Origin: Micromonospora sp. CB01531
GTDB lineage: Bacteria > Actinomycetota > Actinomycetes > Mycobacteriales > Micromonosporaceae
NCBI RefSeq assembly: GCF_001905095.1
Contig: NZ_LWLS01000103.1
Location: 1-54,426 of the forward strand
Length of the DNA: 54,426 nt
Direction: 5' to 3'
Below, piece by piece: positions 39,826 through 47,984 of this stretch. Position 1 is the stretch's first letter, and every line of letters starts with the position of its first letter. Below the pieces are notes generated by a model. It was not told the origin of the DNA, did no database searches, and saw only the letters and a list, made by a program, of their open reading frames with translations. The position numbers and the translations under genes are program-made.

Positions 39826-39857
39826 GGCATGCAGCAACACGCGGGGTGGGTCGTGGG

Positions 39858-41171
39858 TCAGGGTTCCTGGTCGGGGGTGCGGGTGAAGACGAAGGTGGCG
39901 AGGTCGAGGGCGACCGGGCGGCCGGCCTCGTCGCGGATCACGGTGAGGATCTCGCCGTCCTGGGAGCCGGATCGGCCCCGCCAGCGGTCCGGGCCCTCGG
40001 CGGTGAACCGGAGGATCGGCCGGCCGACCGGGCCGGCCAGCAGGTCGCCGGCCGGGTCGGAGCGCAGCTCGTACTCGAGGCCCATCCACCACCAGCGGCC
40101 GGTCAGCTCGGCCAGGCCCGCCGCAGGCGCCGTGGCCGGCCGCCACGGGGCGGGCGGGGTCGGCTCGGCGTCCAGCACCAGGGTGAGCACCTCGCGGGCC
40201 AGGCCGACGACGTGGTGCCCGCGGCTGAGGCCGTACGCGTTGGCGAAGTCGACGACGGCGGTCCGGCCGGGCCTGTGCACGGCGAGGCCGGCGACGTACC
40301 CGGGCATCGAGCCGCCGTGCCCCACGTACACCCGGTCGCCGACCCGGTAGAGCTCCAGGCCGAGACCGTGGCCGCCGGTCCACGAGTCCAGGTCGCTGAT
40401 CACCACGGGCGCGCACATCTCGGTGAGCGTGGCCGGCGCGAGCACGTCCGGGGCCGGGTCGGCCAGAAACGCCGCCCACCGGCCCAGGTCCGCCACCGTC
40501 GACCAGAGCTGGCCGGCCGGGGCCATCGCGTCGGTGTCGGTGCGGGGCTCCTCGCGCAGCGTGTCGTGCCAGGGGTGGACCACATAGCCCCGGGCGTACG
40601 GCTCGGTCGGGTGGTACGTGGTGCGCCGCATCCCCAGCGGTTCGAGGATCCGGTCGCGGAACAACTCGGCCCAGGGGGTCCCGGTGATCCGTTCCAGCAC
40701 CCCGCCGAGCAGCCCGTACGCAAGGTTGGAGTAGTGGTAGACACGGTGCGGCGGGTGGGCGATCTTGTCCGGGGTCAGCCCCGCGAGCAGGGTGGCCAGG
40801 TCGGCGCCCGCGGTCCGCTCCCACCACTGCCCGTCCGGCTCGCGCTGCAGGCCACTGGCGTGCCCGAGCAGCTGGCGCAGGGTGAGCGCGCCCACCGGGG
40901 TGCCGGGCAGGTGCCGCTCCAGCGGGTCGTCCAGGGCCAGCCGGCCGGCGTCGCGCTGCTGCATGACCAGCACGGCCGTCATGGTCTTGCTGATCGAGCC
41001 GATTCGGTACTGCAGGTCCTCGTCCGGTCGGGGGTGCTCGCCGGCGACCGCGAGGTGGGCGAGCGCGCCGTCCCGGATCACCCCGAGGGCGAGCGACGGT
41101 CCGCGCCCCTCCGCCTGGGCCCGCGCGACGAGCGCGTACACCTGTCGGGCGGTCTCGGGCAGCAGAGCCAT
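39858..41171 (-). CDS. Class C beta-lactamase-type serine hydrolase
   Basis: A 437-aa protein of the beta-lactamase/D-Ala-D-Ala carboxypeptidase/esterase family (S12). The motif SxxK is Ser59-Ile-Ser-Lys62 (YRIGSISKTM), YxN is YSNLAYG, and the third motif is the HGGSMPG region (His-Gly-Gly replacing KTG). The last 110 residues form an added beta-rich domain. No signal peptide is visible, so periplasmic antibiotic defence is unlikely; an esterase or peptidase role is more probable. ATG 41171 follows CGAGGAGGACC. The insertion element begins about 43 bp upstream and may have displaced its promoter. Confidence 0.88.
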   Translation of the reverse strand: MALLPETARQVYALVARAQAEGRGPSLALGVIRDGALAHLAVAGEHPRPDEDLQYRIGSISKTMTAVLVMQQRDAGRLALDDPLERHLPGTPVGALTLRQLLGHASGLQREPDGQWWERTAGADLATLLAGLTPDKIAHPPHRVYHYSNLAYGLLGGVLERITGTPWAELFRDRILEPLGMRRTTYHPTEPYARGYVVHPWHDTLREEPRTDTDAMAPAGQLWSTVADLGRWAAFLADPAPDVLAPATLTEMCAPVVISDLDSWTGGHGLGLELYRVGDRVYVGHGGSMPGYVAGLAVHRPGRTAVVDFANAYGLSRGHHVVGLAREVLTLVLDAEPTPPAPWRPATAPAAGLAELTGRWWWMGLEYELRSDPAGDLLAGPVGRPILRFTAEGPDRWRGRSGSQDGEILTVIRDEAGRPVALDLATFVFTRTPDQEP

Positions 41172-41213
41172 GGTGGTCCTCCTCGTCGCGATCGGCGGTG
41201 CCGAGCTTAGGAG

Positions 41214-41340
41214 TTGACTTCCTCCCCATGCCTGCCGGCGGGGGATTCCCGTGGCTGAGGCGTGTTCACGCCGCGAGCCCTGCGGGTGGTTGGCGCTTCG
41301 CAGACCGCCCAACGGCGAGGTCTCCACGCCCTGTGACCGC
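41214..41340 (-). ncRNA. Candidate omega (reRNA) scaffold of the IS605 element
   Basis: By analogy with ISDra2-type elements, the guide RNA covers the tnpB 3' end and the right end, and its guide extends into flanking DNA below 41214. The interval has palindromic words (GGGATTCCC at 41242, GCCGGC at 41234) able to fold. The guide would match sequence upstream of the beta-lactamase-like gene. This is inference only. Confidence 0.35.
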
Positions 41341-42483
41341 CAGCCCGGCGGCGAGTATGTTCTTGGGCGCGTTCACGTCGGCGTGGTCCTGGTGCCCGCA
41401 GGCAACGCATCGGAAGACCGCTTGGCTCTCGCGGGATTCCGGGGCGACATGCTTGCAGGCGTTGCAGGTTTGCGACGTGTACGCGGGGTTGACCTTCTCG
41501 ATCTTGGCTCCGTGGTAGCGGGCGGCGTGTTCCAGCTTGAGCAGGAACCCGCCCCAACCCTTCGACAGGATGGCCCGGTTCAGGCCAGCCTTCTGACGCA
41601 CGTTGCGACCGGGCTGCTCGACTGTGCCCCGTGCGCTGGCGGTCATGTTCTTGATCCGCAGTCGCTCGACGGCGACCAGGCCGTGGTCGCGCACAAGTTG
41701 TACGGCTTCCTGCGTGACGAAGTCGGCCCGCCGGTGCCGGATGCGGGCGTTGAGCCGGCCGATCTCGGCGCGTACGTTGTCGCGGCGGTTCGATCCGTGG
41801 TTACGGCCATGAACCCGTAGTGACCGGGACAGGCGCTGCTGCAATCGCCTGAGCCTTGCGGCCTCGCCCGGGGTGACGAAAGCGCGGTCATCCAGACCGC
41901 CGTCAGATGTGGCGATCGCGACGGCCACACCCCGGTCGACGCCGATCGGCGGTTTACCGTTCGGCGCGGCCTCGGCAAGGCCGTCCTCGACGCAGAACGA
42001 GATGTACCAGCGGTCACCGTCGCGGGAGACCGTGGCGTTGCGGACTGCGCCACCCAATGGTTGGGACCACCGGAAACGCACCGGCCCGAACTTCGGCAGC
42101 CGCTCCTCACCCCACCGCCGGTTGAGTCGCCGTACGGCAATGTGCTGCGGGTCGGGAAACCGGAACGACGGAGCGGTACGCGCCTTGGACCGCCACCGCA
42201 CCTTCCACGTCCCGTGCGTTTTGCACGCCCGCTCCAGGTCCCGCAGGGTCTGCTGCAACGTGTGCGACGGCGCGTCGGCCAGCCACGTACAGTGCGGGTC
42301 CCTCTTCGCCTCAGCCATCTGCCGGGCTTGCTCGTTGTAGCCGACGAATGCGCCACGGCGGCGGTACTCACGGCGCTGCTCCAACGCGGTGTTCCACACC
42401 GTCCGGCAGATCGCGCCCACCGTCTCCGCGTAGGCAGCCTGCTCCGGCGTGAACGCGAGCAGGTAGCGGCGACCGGTCAGCAC
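41266..42483 (-). CDS. tnpB: TnpB RNA-guided nuclease of IS605-family element
   Basis: A 405-aa TnpB of usual length. An N-terminal helix-turn-helix-like region (residues 12-60) and OrfB core are followed by RuvC motifs PIGVDRGVAVAI (Asp183), LVAVERLRIKNM (Glu273) and HADVNAPKNIL (Asp369), and a zinc ribbon with Cys340, 343, 359 and 362. All catalytic residues are intact, so it should cut target DNA next to a transposon-associated motif and help keep the element. The GTG start directly abuts the tnpA stop (TGAGTG), giving translational coupling. Confidence 0.95.
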   Translation of the reverse strand: MLTGRRYLLAFTPEQAAYAETVGAICRTVWNTALEQRREYRRRGAFVGYNEQARQMAEAKRDPHCTWLADAPSHTLQQTLRDLERACKTHGTWKVRWRSKARTAPSFRFPDPQHIAVRRLNRRWGEERLPKFGPVRFRWSQPLGGAVRNATVSRDGDRWYISFCVEDGLAEAAPNGKPPIGVDRGVAVAIATSDGGLDDRAFVTPGEAARLRRLQQRLSRSLRVHGRNHGSNRRDNVRAEIGRLNARIRHRRADFVTQEAVQLVRDHGLVAVERLRIKNMTASARGTVEQPGRNVRQKAGLNRAILSKGWGGFLLKLEHAARYHGAKIEKVNPAYTSQTCNACKHVAPESRESQAVFRCVACGHQDHADVNAPKNILAAGLAVTGRGDLAVGRSAKRQPPAGLAA

Positions 42484-42882
42484 TCAACGACCCTTCTGCT
42501 GCGCGACATACTCGTCCACCGCAGCCAACGGAGCACCACCGGTGGTCGCCACAAAGTACGAGTTCGTCCACAAGGTGGGCAGCCGCGAACGCAGCGACGG
42601 GAACTCCTCCCGCAACACCCGAGACGTGCGCCCCTTGACCGCCTTGACCAACTTATGGACGCCGTACTGCGGGTCGACCTCCACCAGAAGATGCACCTGG
42701 TCGGGCATGACCTCCAACCCCACCAGCCACGCCCCCTTCTCCTCCACCACCTCACCGATTAGCTGCTTCAACCGCTCCTCGACCAGCCCGCCAAGCACCC
42801 GGCGCCGGTACTTCGAGCACCACACCACATGGAAGGCGCATTGGAAGACGACGTTGCTGTTCGACCGCAATGTCACGGACAC
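42484..42882 (-). CDS. tnpA: IS200/IS605 TnpA transposase with altered HUH motif (QVH)
   Basis: A 132-aa Y1 transposase that cuts and joins single-stranded element ends. Typical motifs are VVFQCAFHVVWCSKYRR at the start, PTLWTNSYFVATTGGAPL, and the nucleophile Tyr in VDEYVAQQK. The metal-binding HUH motif, normally His-x-His in PDHVHLL, reads PDQVHLLVEV: CAG stands where CAC or CAT is expected. Loss of one metal ligand could impair cutting, unless this subfamily tolerates Gln. The GTG at 42882 is chosen from the usual N-terminus; a longer in-frame start at 42936 is less likely. Confidence 0.9.
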   Translation of the reverse strand: MSVTLRSNSNVVFQCAFHVVWCSKYRRRVLGGLVEERLKQLIGEVVEEKGAWLVGLEVMPDQVHLLVEVDPQYGVHKLVKAVKGRTSRVLREEFPSLRSRLPTLWTNSYFVATTGGAPLAAVDEYVAQQKGR

Positions 42883-43030
42883 AAGAACAATATACAGCCG
42901 CGTGCCATCTACTGTCCGCGCGGGGTTGACCGGCAATCCCCACCCCCCGGCTGAGGCCGGCGGTGTGCGCGCTACGCATCTCGATCATCTCGGTTCGTTA
43001 TCGCGTGCGTGGACGTGTCACGATCGTGGG

Positions 43031-43504
43031 GTGGACGCCGTGTTGTGGATCGTGTTGGGTGTGGTGCTGGCGGTCGCCGAGATTTTCACGACGACGCTGT
43101 TCCTGATCATGTTCGCGGCCGGGGCGTTCGCCGCCGCCGGGGCGGCCGCGCTCGGTGCCCCGGTCGCGGTCCAGGCGCTGGTCTTCGCCGTGGTCTCCGC
43201 GCTCTGCGTGGCGGTGGTCCGGCCGGTGATCCGGCGGCACGCCCGCCCCTCGCTGGAGAGCGGCGGGCAGTCGTTCGGCATCGAGGCGCTCGAGGGGGCC
43301 ACGGCGCTGGTGCTGGAGCCGGTGGACGCCGAGCGGGGTCTCGTCAAGATCGACGGTGAGCTGTGGAGCGCCCGGGCGTACGACGCGACGCGTAGCTACG
43401 CCGCTGGTGAGCGGGTGCAGGTGATAAAGGTCCGGGGCGCCATCGCCCTGGTCTGGCAGGACGACATTTCCACCCCGGGCGGGCTGCCCGAAGCGAAAAG
43501 GTGA
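43031..43504 (+). CDS. NfeD-like membrane protein
   Basis: A 157-aa protein with two to three hydrophobic helices (residues about 3-60, VLWIVLGVVLAVAEIFTTTLFLIMFAAGAFAAAGAAALG) followed by the soluble OB-fold NfeD domain (GATALVLEPVDAERGLVKIDGELWSARAYD). NfeD proteins pair with SPFH/stomatin proteins in membrane microdomains. The GTGA overlap with the next gene confirms this. It is the equivalent of Rv1487. Its upstream region lies against the IS605 element end, so its promoter may have been affected. Confidence 0.92.
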   Translation: MDAVLWIVLGVVLAVAEIFTTTLFLIMFAAGAFAAAGAAALGAPVAVQALVFAVVSALCVAVVRPVIRRHARPSLESGGQSFGIEALEGATALVLEPVDAERGLVKIDGELWSARAYDATRSYAAGERVQVIKVRGAIALVWQDDISTPGGLPEAKR

Positions 43505-44616
43505 GCGGTATGGAGTTTGCAGCGATCGTGTTGATCGCGGTTGCCGTGATCGTCGTGGTCACGTTGGTCAAGGCGGTGCGAATCGTGCCGCAGCAGCGCC
43601 AGGACGTGGTGGAACGCCTGGGCAGGTACAAGCGGACCTTGAACCCGGGCCTGAACCTGCTGGTGCCGTACATCGACGCCGTGCGTACCAAGGTCGACAT
43701 GCGGGAGCAGGTGGTCAGCTTCCCGCCGCAGCCGGTGATCACCTCGGACAACCTCGTCGTCTCGATCGACACCGTGCTCTACTTCAAGGTGGTCGACTCG
43801 GTCCGCGCCACCTACGAGATCTCGAACTTCCTCCAGGCCATCGAGCAGCTCACCGTCACCACGCTGCGCAACGTGATCGGTTCGCTGGACCTGGAGCGGG
43901 CGCTGACCAGCCGGGAGGAGATCAACCGGCACCTGTCCGGCGTGCTCGACGAGACCACCGGCCGGTGGGGCATCAAGGTCACCCGGGTCGAGATCAAGGC
44001 GATCGAGCCGCCGCCGAGCATCCGTGACTCGATGGAGAAGCAGATGCGCGCCGAGCGGGACCGCCGCGCGGCGATCCTCAACGCCGAGGGTCTCAAGCAG
44101 TCGCAGATCCTCACCGCCGAGGGTGAGAAGCAGGCCGCGGTGCTGCGCGCCGACGGTGACCGGCAGGCCCGGATCCTCCAGGCGGAGGGCCAGGCCAAGG
44201 CGATCCGTACCGTCTTCGACGCGATCCACCAGGCCAACCCGAGCCAGAAGGTGCTCGCTTACCAGTACCTGCAGGCGCTGCCGCAGATCGCCAACGGTTC
44301 GGCCAACAAGGTCTGGATCGTTCCGGCCGAGCTGACCAAGGCGCTGGAGGGGATGGGTGGCGCGCTGGGCGGCCTGGCCAACATGGTCGGCGACGTGCCG
44401 TCGCCGGAGGCCAGCCGGGGCGCCGGCGAGGTGGAGCGGGAGGCCGCCGAGGCCGCGCAGGCCGCGGCCACCGCCGCGCAGGAGATCCACGACGAGGTAC
44501 GCGTCGCCGAGGCGCAGGCCACCGGTGGCAAGGGCCCGCAGGGGCTGCCGGCCCCCGAGCCGGTCTCCCCGGAGAGCCTGCTCAACGACCCCTCGGACCA
44601 GCGCGAACGGGGCTGA
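43501..44616 (+). CDS. SPFH/stomatin (band 7) family protein
   Basis: A 371-aa protein with an N-terminal membrane anchor (residues about 5-24) and an SPFH domain (about 25-190; VERLGRYKRTLNPGLNLLVPYIDAV, RNVIGSLDLERALTSREEIN). A heptad-rich region (about 185-235, MEKQMRAERDRRAAILNAEG) drives oligomerisation, and an Ala/Glu-rich tail follows. It organises membrane microdomains and probably controls an attached protease or partner. Start GTG 43501, overlapping nfeD, or ATG 43510. It is the equivalent of Rv1488. Confidence 0.94.
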   Translation: MSGMEFAAIVLIAVAVIVVVTLVKAVRIVPQQRQDVVERLGRYKRTLNPGLNLLVPYIDAVRTKVDMREQVVSFPPQPVITSDNLVVSIDTVLYFKVVDSVRATYEISNFLQAIEQLTVTTLRNVIGSLDLERALTSREEINRHLSGVLDETTGRWGIKVTRVEIKAIEPPPSIRDSMEKQMRAERDRRAAILNAEGLKQSQILTAEGEKQAAVLRADGDRQARILQAEGQAKAIRTVFDAIHQANPSQKVLAYQYLQALPQIANGSANKVWIVPAELTKALEGMGGALGGLANMVGDVPSPEASRGAGEVEREAAEAAQAAATAAQEIHDEVRVAEAQATGGKGPQGLPAPEPVSPESLLNDPSDQRERG

Positions 44617-44662
44617 GCCGGACTGTCGTCCGAGCCCGGACGGCAAAAGCGAGAAAGCCTCA

Positions 44663-44729
44663 TACGGCGCCCCGGTGCCTGCCACGATCGGTCTGAGGAC
44701 GGGTGGTGACCAGGAACCGGGGCGCCGTA
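44663..44729. terminator. 19-bp inverted repeat after the SPFH gene
   Basis: Arms 44663-44681 and 44711-44729 pair with one mismatch around a 29-nt loop (core TACGGCGCCCCGGT). It lies between codirectional genes, 47 bp after the SPFH stop and 38 bp before the next start. It is a likely terminator of nfeD-SPFH, or a leader structure of the following gene. Confidence 0.7.
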
Positions 44730-44767
44730 CGCGTTCCGCGCCGCCCGCGGGCGGAACGAGGTGAGGC

Positions 44768-45607
44768 ATGAAGGATCCGGCGAACAGGCTGTTCTCCAAG
44801 GACCTCTTCTCCAAGGAGCTGTTCTCCAAGGACCAGTTCCCCGGCGCGCACGATCCCGCCGGACCGCTCGGCAGCCGGCGTACCGGGGGCGGGTTCGGGG
44901 TGCTGCCGTTCGTCTCCGAGCCGGGTCCGGCCGCCCCCGCCACCAACGCGAGCTGGGCCTGGTCGGTACGCCGGTTCGCCCGCGCGGCGGTCTGGCTGCT
45001 GCCCGCGTACGCGATCCTCTACGGCCTGGTGGCGATGGCTAGCGACGGCGGGGTGGGCAACGACCCTTACCCGGCCGACGGTAATCCGCTCTACCTGGTC
45101 GGCTGGGTGGCCGCGGTCTGGCTCGGGCTGCTCGCGCTGCTGGCGCTCACCGGCCTGCTCGCCGCCACCCGGTGCCGGCGGATCGCCGCGGCCGGGCTGC
45201 TGGTGAGCATCGCCGGCACGGTGTTGATGCTGCCCTTCGCCGGGATGGCCCAGGAGGCGCCCGTCTTCGGCACCACCGCACGCACCCTCGTCCTGTTCGG
45301 CGCCACCTGCTACAGCGTGGGCTGGTTCCTGACCGGGTGGTCGGTCGCCCGGTCCGGGATGTTCTCCTACGGGGACGGGATCATGCTGATGATCGCCGCC
45401 CCGCTGCTCGGCCTGGCCGGCTCGTTGATCGGCTCGTTGCAGACCTTCGGTGCGATCTTCGTGCTGGTCTCCGGGATCGGTATCGGCTACCGGTCCGGGC
45501 GCCTGGTGCCCGCCGCCATCGCCCGCGACGCCATCGCCGCCAGTGTCGTGGCCGCCCCCACCAATCCCACCACCCCCACCACCCCCGAAGGCCCCCTCCC
45601 CACCTGA
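44768..45607 (+). CDS. Multispan membrane protein with N-terminal FSK repeat
   Basis: A 279-aa protein. Residues 9-23 hold a tandem pentapeptide FSKDL-FSKEL-FSKDQ. About six transmembrane helices follow from residue 72 to 260, including LPAYAILYGLVAMAS, GWVAAVWLGLLALLALTGLLA and FGAIFVLVSGIGIGY. The tail is Pro/Thr-rich (PTNPTTPTTPEG). I do not recognise the family and see no catalytic motif. The ATG follows AACGAGGTGAGGC. The repeat is made of 15-bp DNA copies (TTCTCCAAGGACCTC type), which suggests recent duplication. Confidence 0.82.
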   Translation: MKDPANRLFSKDLFSKELFSKDQFPGAHDPAGPLGSRRTGGGFGVLPFVSEPGPAAPATNASWAWSVRRFARAAVWLLPAYAILYGLVAMASDGGVGNDPYPADGNPLYLVGWVAAVWLGLLALLALTGLLAATRCRRIAAAGLLVSIAGTVLMLPFAGMAQEAPVFGTTARTLVLFGATCYSVGWFLTGWSVARSGMFSYGDGIMLMIAAPLLGLAGSLIGSLQTFGAIFVLVSGIGIGYRSGRLVPAAIARDAIAASVVAAPTNPTTPTTPEGPLPT

Positions 45608-45629
45608 CCGCCCCGGCCCAGCCGCCGCC

Positions 45630-45685
45630 GATCATGAGGGTTGGCGGCGGCCGGGGAGATCGACATCGCCGGTAACCTCATGATC
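45630..45685. terminator. Hairpin with GATCATGAGG core
   Basis: Arms GATCATGAGG (45630-45639) and CCTCATGATC (45676-45685) pair perfectly and can extend by TT/AA with one bulged G. It lies 23 bp after the preceding stop. The same core is used in the hairpin at 52833-52893. Confidence 0.75.
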
Positions 45686-45755
45686 ACGGGGCCGGGGTGG
45701 CTGGGAGGTCGCCGTGAGGTAACTGACAGTTGCCTGGCGGGGTGGTCGGATAGCG

Positions 45756-47984
45756 GTGTTTGCGGCAATCCTGGTGGCCATGCCGTCTCCCCGGTCGCCG
45801 CTGTCGCGCCTGTTCACCGTGCTCCTCGCCGGCGTCCTCGCCGGGCTCGTCCTCGCGGTCGCCGCCCTGCCCGGCAATCTGATCGGCGGGTTGGTCACCA
45901 AGTCGGTGCTGGGCGCGTACGCGCAGCTGCCCGACGCGCTGCGTACCCCCGCGCAGCCGCAGCGCTCCTACCTCTACGCCAACGACGGCAAGACGCTGAT
46001 CACCACGTTCTACGACGTCAACCGGACGGACGTGCCGCTGGCGGAGATCGCTCCGGTGATGCGCCAGGCGATCGTGGCCGCCGAGGACCGCCGCTTCTAC
46101 CAGCACGGTGGCGCCGATCTGCGTGGCATGGTCCGCGCCTTGGTCGCCAACGTGAAGGGCGGCGGAACCGAGCAGGGCGGCTCCACGCTGACCATGCAGT
46201 ACGTCCGCAACGTGCTCAAGACCGACCCCACCCGCACGGCCGAGGAGCGGCAGGCGGCCACCGAGCAGACCGTCGGGCGCAAGATCCAGGAGATCCGGTA
46301 CGCGTCGGCGCTGGAGAAGACCCTCAGCAAGGACGAGATCCTCAACCGCTACCTCAACATCGCCTACTTCGGCTCCGGCGCGTACGGCGTTGCCGCGGCC
46401 AGCCAGCGCTACTTCGGCAAGGCACCCGCCGACCTGACCTTGGGCGAGGCGGCCCTGCTCGCCGGCCTGGTCCAGTCGCCCGACGAGTACAGCCCGATCG
46501 ACGGGAACAAGGACAAGGCGCTCCAGCGCCGGGCGTACGTGCTCGACTCGATGGTGGCGACCCACGCGATCAGCGCGCAGCAGGCCGCCGCGGCCAAGGC
46601 GGAGCCGCTTACCCTGCACCCGACCGCCCAGCCCAACGGCTGCACCGCGGTCTCCCAGGGCCACGACGACTGGGGCTTCTTCTGCGACTACCTGCGCCAG
46701 TGGTGGCTGACCCAGCCGGCCTTCGGCAACACCGTCAAGGAGCGCGAGCAGGCGTTGCGCCGCGGCGGGTACACGGTCATCACCACGCTTGACCCGAAGA
46801 TCCAGGCGACCGCGCAGCAGCGGGCCACCGCCGTCTACGGGTACGACAACAAGCGTGCCCTGCCGATCGCGGCGGTCGAGCCCGGCACCGGCCGGGTGCT
46901 CGCCATGGCGGTCAACCGGCACTACAGCCTGGCCGACAACCCGGCCGGGCAGGCCAACCACCCGAACACCGTCAACCCGCTGATCTCCGGTGGCGCCAGC
47001 GTCGACGGCTACCAGGCGGGGTCGACGTTCAAGCTGTTCACCATGCTCGCCGCGCTGGAGGCCGGCAAGCCGCTCGCCACCGGCTTCGACGCGCCGGCCA
47101 AGCTGCCCACCCGCTACGGCTCCGACGCGGAGGGCAACTGCGACGGCAAGTGGTGCCCGGCCAACGCCAACCCGCAGTGGATGGACGGCTACCGGATGAT
47201 GTGGGACGGCTTCGGCCGCTCCGTGAACACGTACTTCGTCTGGCTGGCCGAGCAGGTCGGCGAGGACAAGGTGGTGGAGATGGCGCAGCGGCTCGGCATC
47301 ACCTTCCGGGCCGAGTCCGACGCCGCCTTCGCCAGGGACAACGCGGCCAACTGGGGCGCGTTCACCCTGGGCGTCGCCGCCACCACTCCGCTCGACCTGG
47401 CCAACGCGTACGCCACCGTGGCCTCCGAGGGGACGTACTGCTCCCCGCTGCCGGTCGTCTCGGTGACCGCGGCCAACGGCGAGAAGGTCGACGTCGGCCA
47501 GCCGTCCTGTCGGAAGGTCCTGGACACCGACATCGCCCGGGCCGCCACCGACGCGGCCCGCTGCCCGGTCGGCCAGCAGTCCGCGTACGGGCAGTGCAAC
47601 GGCGGCACCGCCACCTCGGTGGACGGGATCGTCGGCCGGCCGGTCGCCGGCAAGACCGGTAGTTCCGAGCAGAACGCCACCGAGACCTTCGTCGGGTTCA
47701 CCCCGCAGGTGGCCGTCGCGGGCATCGCGGCCAACCCCGACGACTCGACCGATCTGGTCGGCTCGGCGGTCCAGGCGAAGGTGATCGACGCGGTCGCCCG
47801 GGTGATCCGGACGGCGGTGAACGGCAAGCCGGTGAAGGACTTCACCGCGCCGAGCCAGGAGCTGGCCGGCGACCCGCAGCGCCCCCGGCCGCAGCCGAGC
47901 CCGCAGCCGCAGCAGCGACAGCAGCAGGACCAGGGCATCCCGCAGGACCTCCTGCGCTGGCTCCAGGGCCGCGGCCGCGGCTGA
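45756..47984 (+). CDS. Class A penicillin-binding protein (transglycosylase/transpeptidase)
   Basis: A 742-aa bifunctional peptidoglycan synthase. One N-terminal membrane anchor (residues about 18-45). The GT51 glycosyltransferase domain spans about 70-260: AAEDRRFYQHGG with catalytic Glu110, GGSTLTMQYVRN, KIQEIRYASALEKTLSKDEILNRYLN. The transpeptidase domain spans about 370-700: SxxK at Ser423 (AGSTFKLF), SxN at Ser489 (RSVNTYF), KTG at Lys633 (AGKTGSSEQ). The Gln/Pro-rich tail is extracellular. Length is normal. GTG 45756 is used; ATG 45780 is an alternative eight codons in. Confidence 0.95.
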   Translation: MFAAILVAMPSPRSPLSRLFTVLLAGVLAGLVLAVAALPGNLIGGLVTKSVLGAYAQLPDALRTPAQPQRSYLYANDGKTLITTFYDVNRTDVPLAEIAPVMRQAIVAAEDRRFYQHGGADLRGMVRALVANVKGGGTEQGGSTLTMQYVRNVLKTDPTRTAEERQAATEQTVGRKIQEIRYASALEKTLSKDEILNRYLNIAYFGSGAYGVAAASQRYFGKAPADLTLGEAALLAGLVQSPDEYSPIDGNKDKALQRRAYVLDSMVATHAISAQQAAAAKAEPLTLHPTAQPNGCTAVSQGHDDWGFFCDYLRQWWLTQPAFGNTVKEREQALRRGGYTVITTLDPKIQATAQQRATAVYGYDNKRALPIAAVEPGTGRVLAMAVNRHYSLADNPAGQANHPNTVNPLISGGASVDGYQAGSTFKLFTMLAALEAGKPLATGFDAPAKLPTRYGSDAEGNCDGKWCPANANPQWMDGYRMMWDGFGRSVNTYFVWLAEQVGEDKVVEMAQRLGITFRAESDAAFARDNAANWGAFTLGVAATTPLDLANAYATVASEGTYCSPLPVVSVTAANGEKVDVGQPSCRKVLDTDIARAATDAARCPVGQQSAYGQCNGGTATSVDGIVGRPVAGKTGSSEQNATETFVGFTPQVAVAGIAANPDDSTDLVGSAVQAKVIDAVARVIRTAVNGKPVKDFTAPSQELAGDPQRPRPQPSPQPQQRQQQDQGIPQDLLRWLQGRGRG

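Larger units (their letters stand above)
39516..39857. other. 342-bp convergent region: two 23-bp-stem hairpins plus a tandem repeat
   Basis: Between the stop codons of DUF3097 and the beta-lactamase-like gene. It contains the hairpin at 39529-39602, the hairpin at 39663-39722 and four tandem 19-bp units at 39751-39825. No gene is supported. Short frames through the tandem repeat are artefacts of its GC-rich unit. Confidence 0.85.
41214..42985 (-). mobile_element. IS200/IS605-family element with tnpA and tnpB
   Basis: About 1.77 kb on the minus strand. The left end, near 42985, has hairpin CCGGC-tgag-GCCGG (42947-42960) and the right end reads GGAAGTCAA, with TCAA at 41214-41217 as the usual cleavage tetranucleotide. 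GGCTGAGG occurs near both ends. There are no terminal inverted repeats, as expected. The right boundary at 41214 is fairly secure; the other is uncertain by about 30 bp. It sits between the beta-lactamase-like gene and nfeD, inside a region otherwise syntenic with mycobacteria. Confidence 0.88.
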
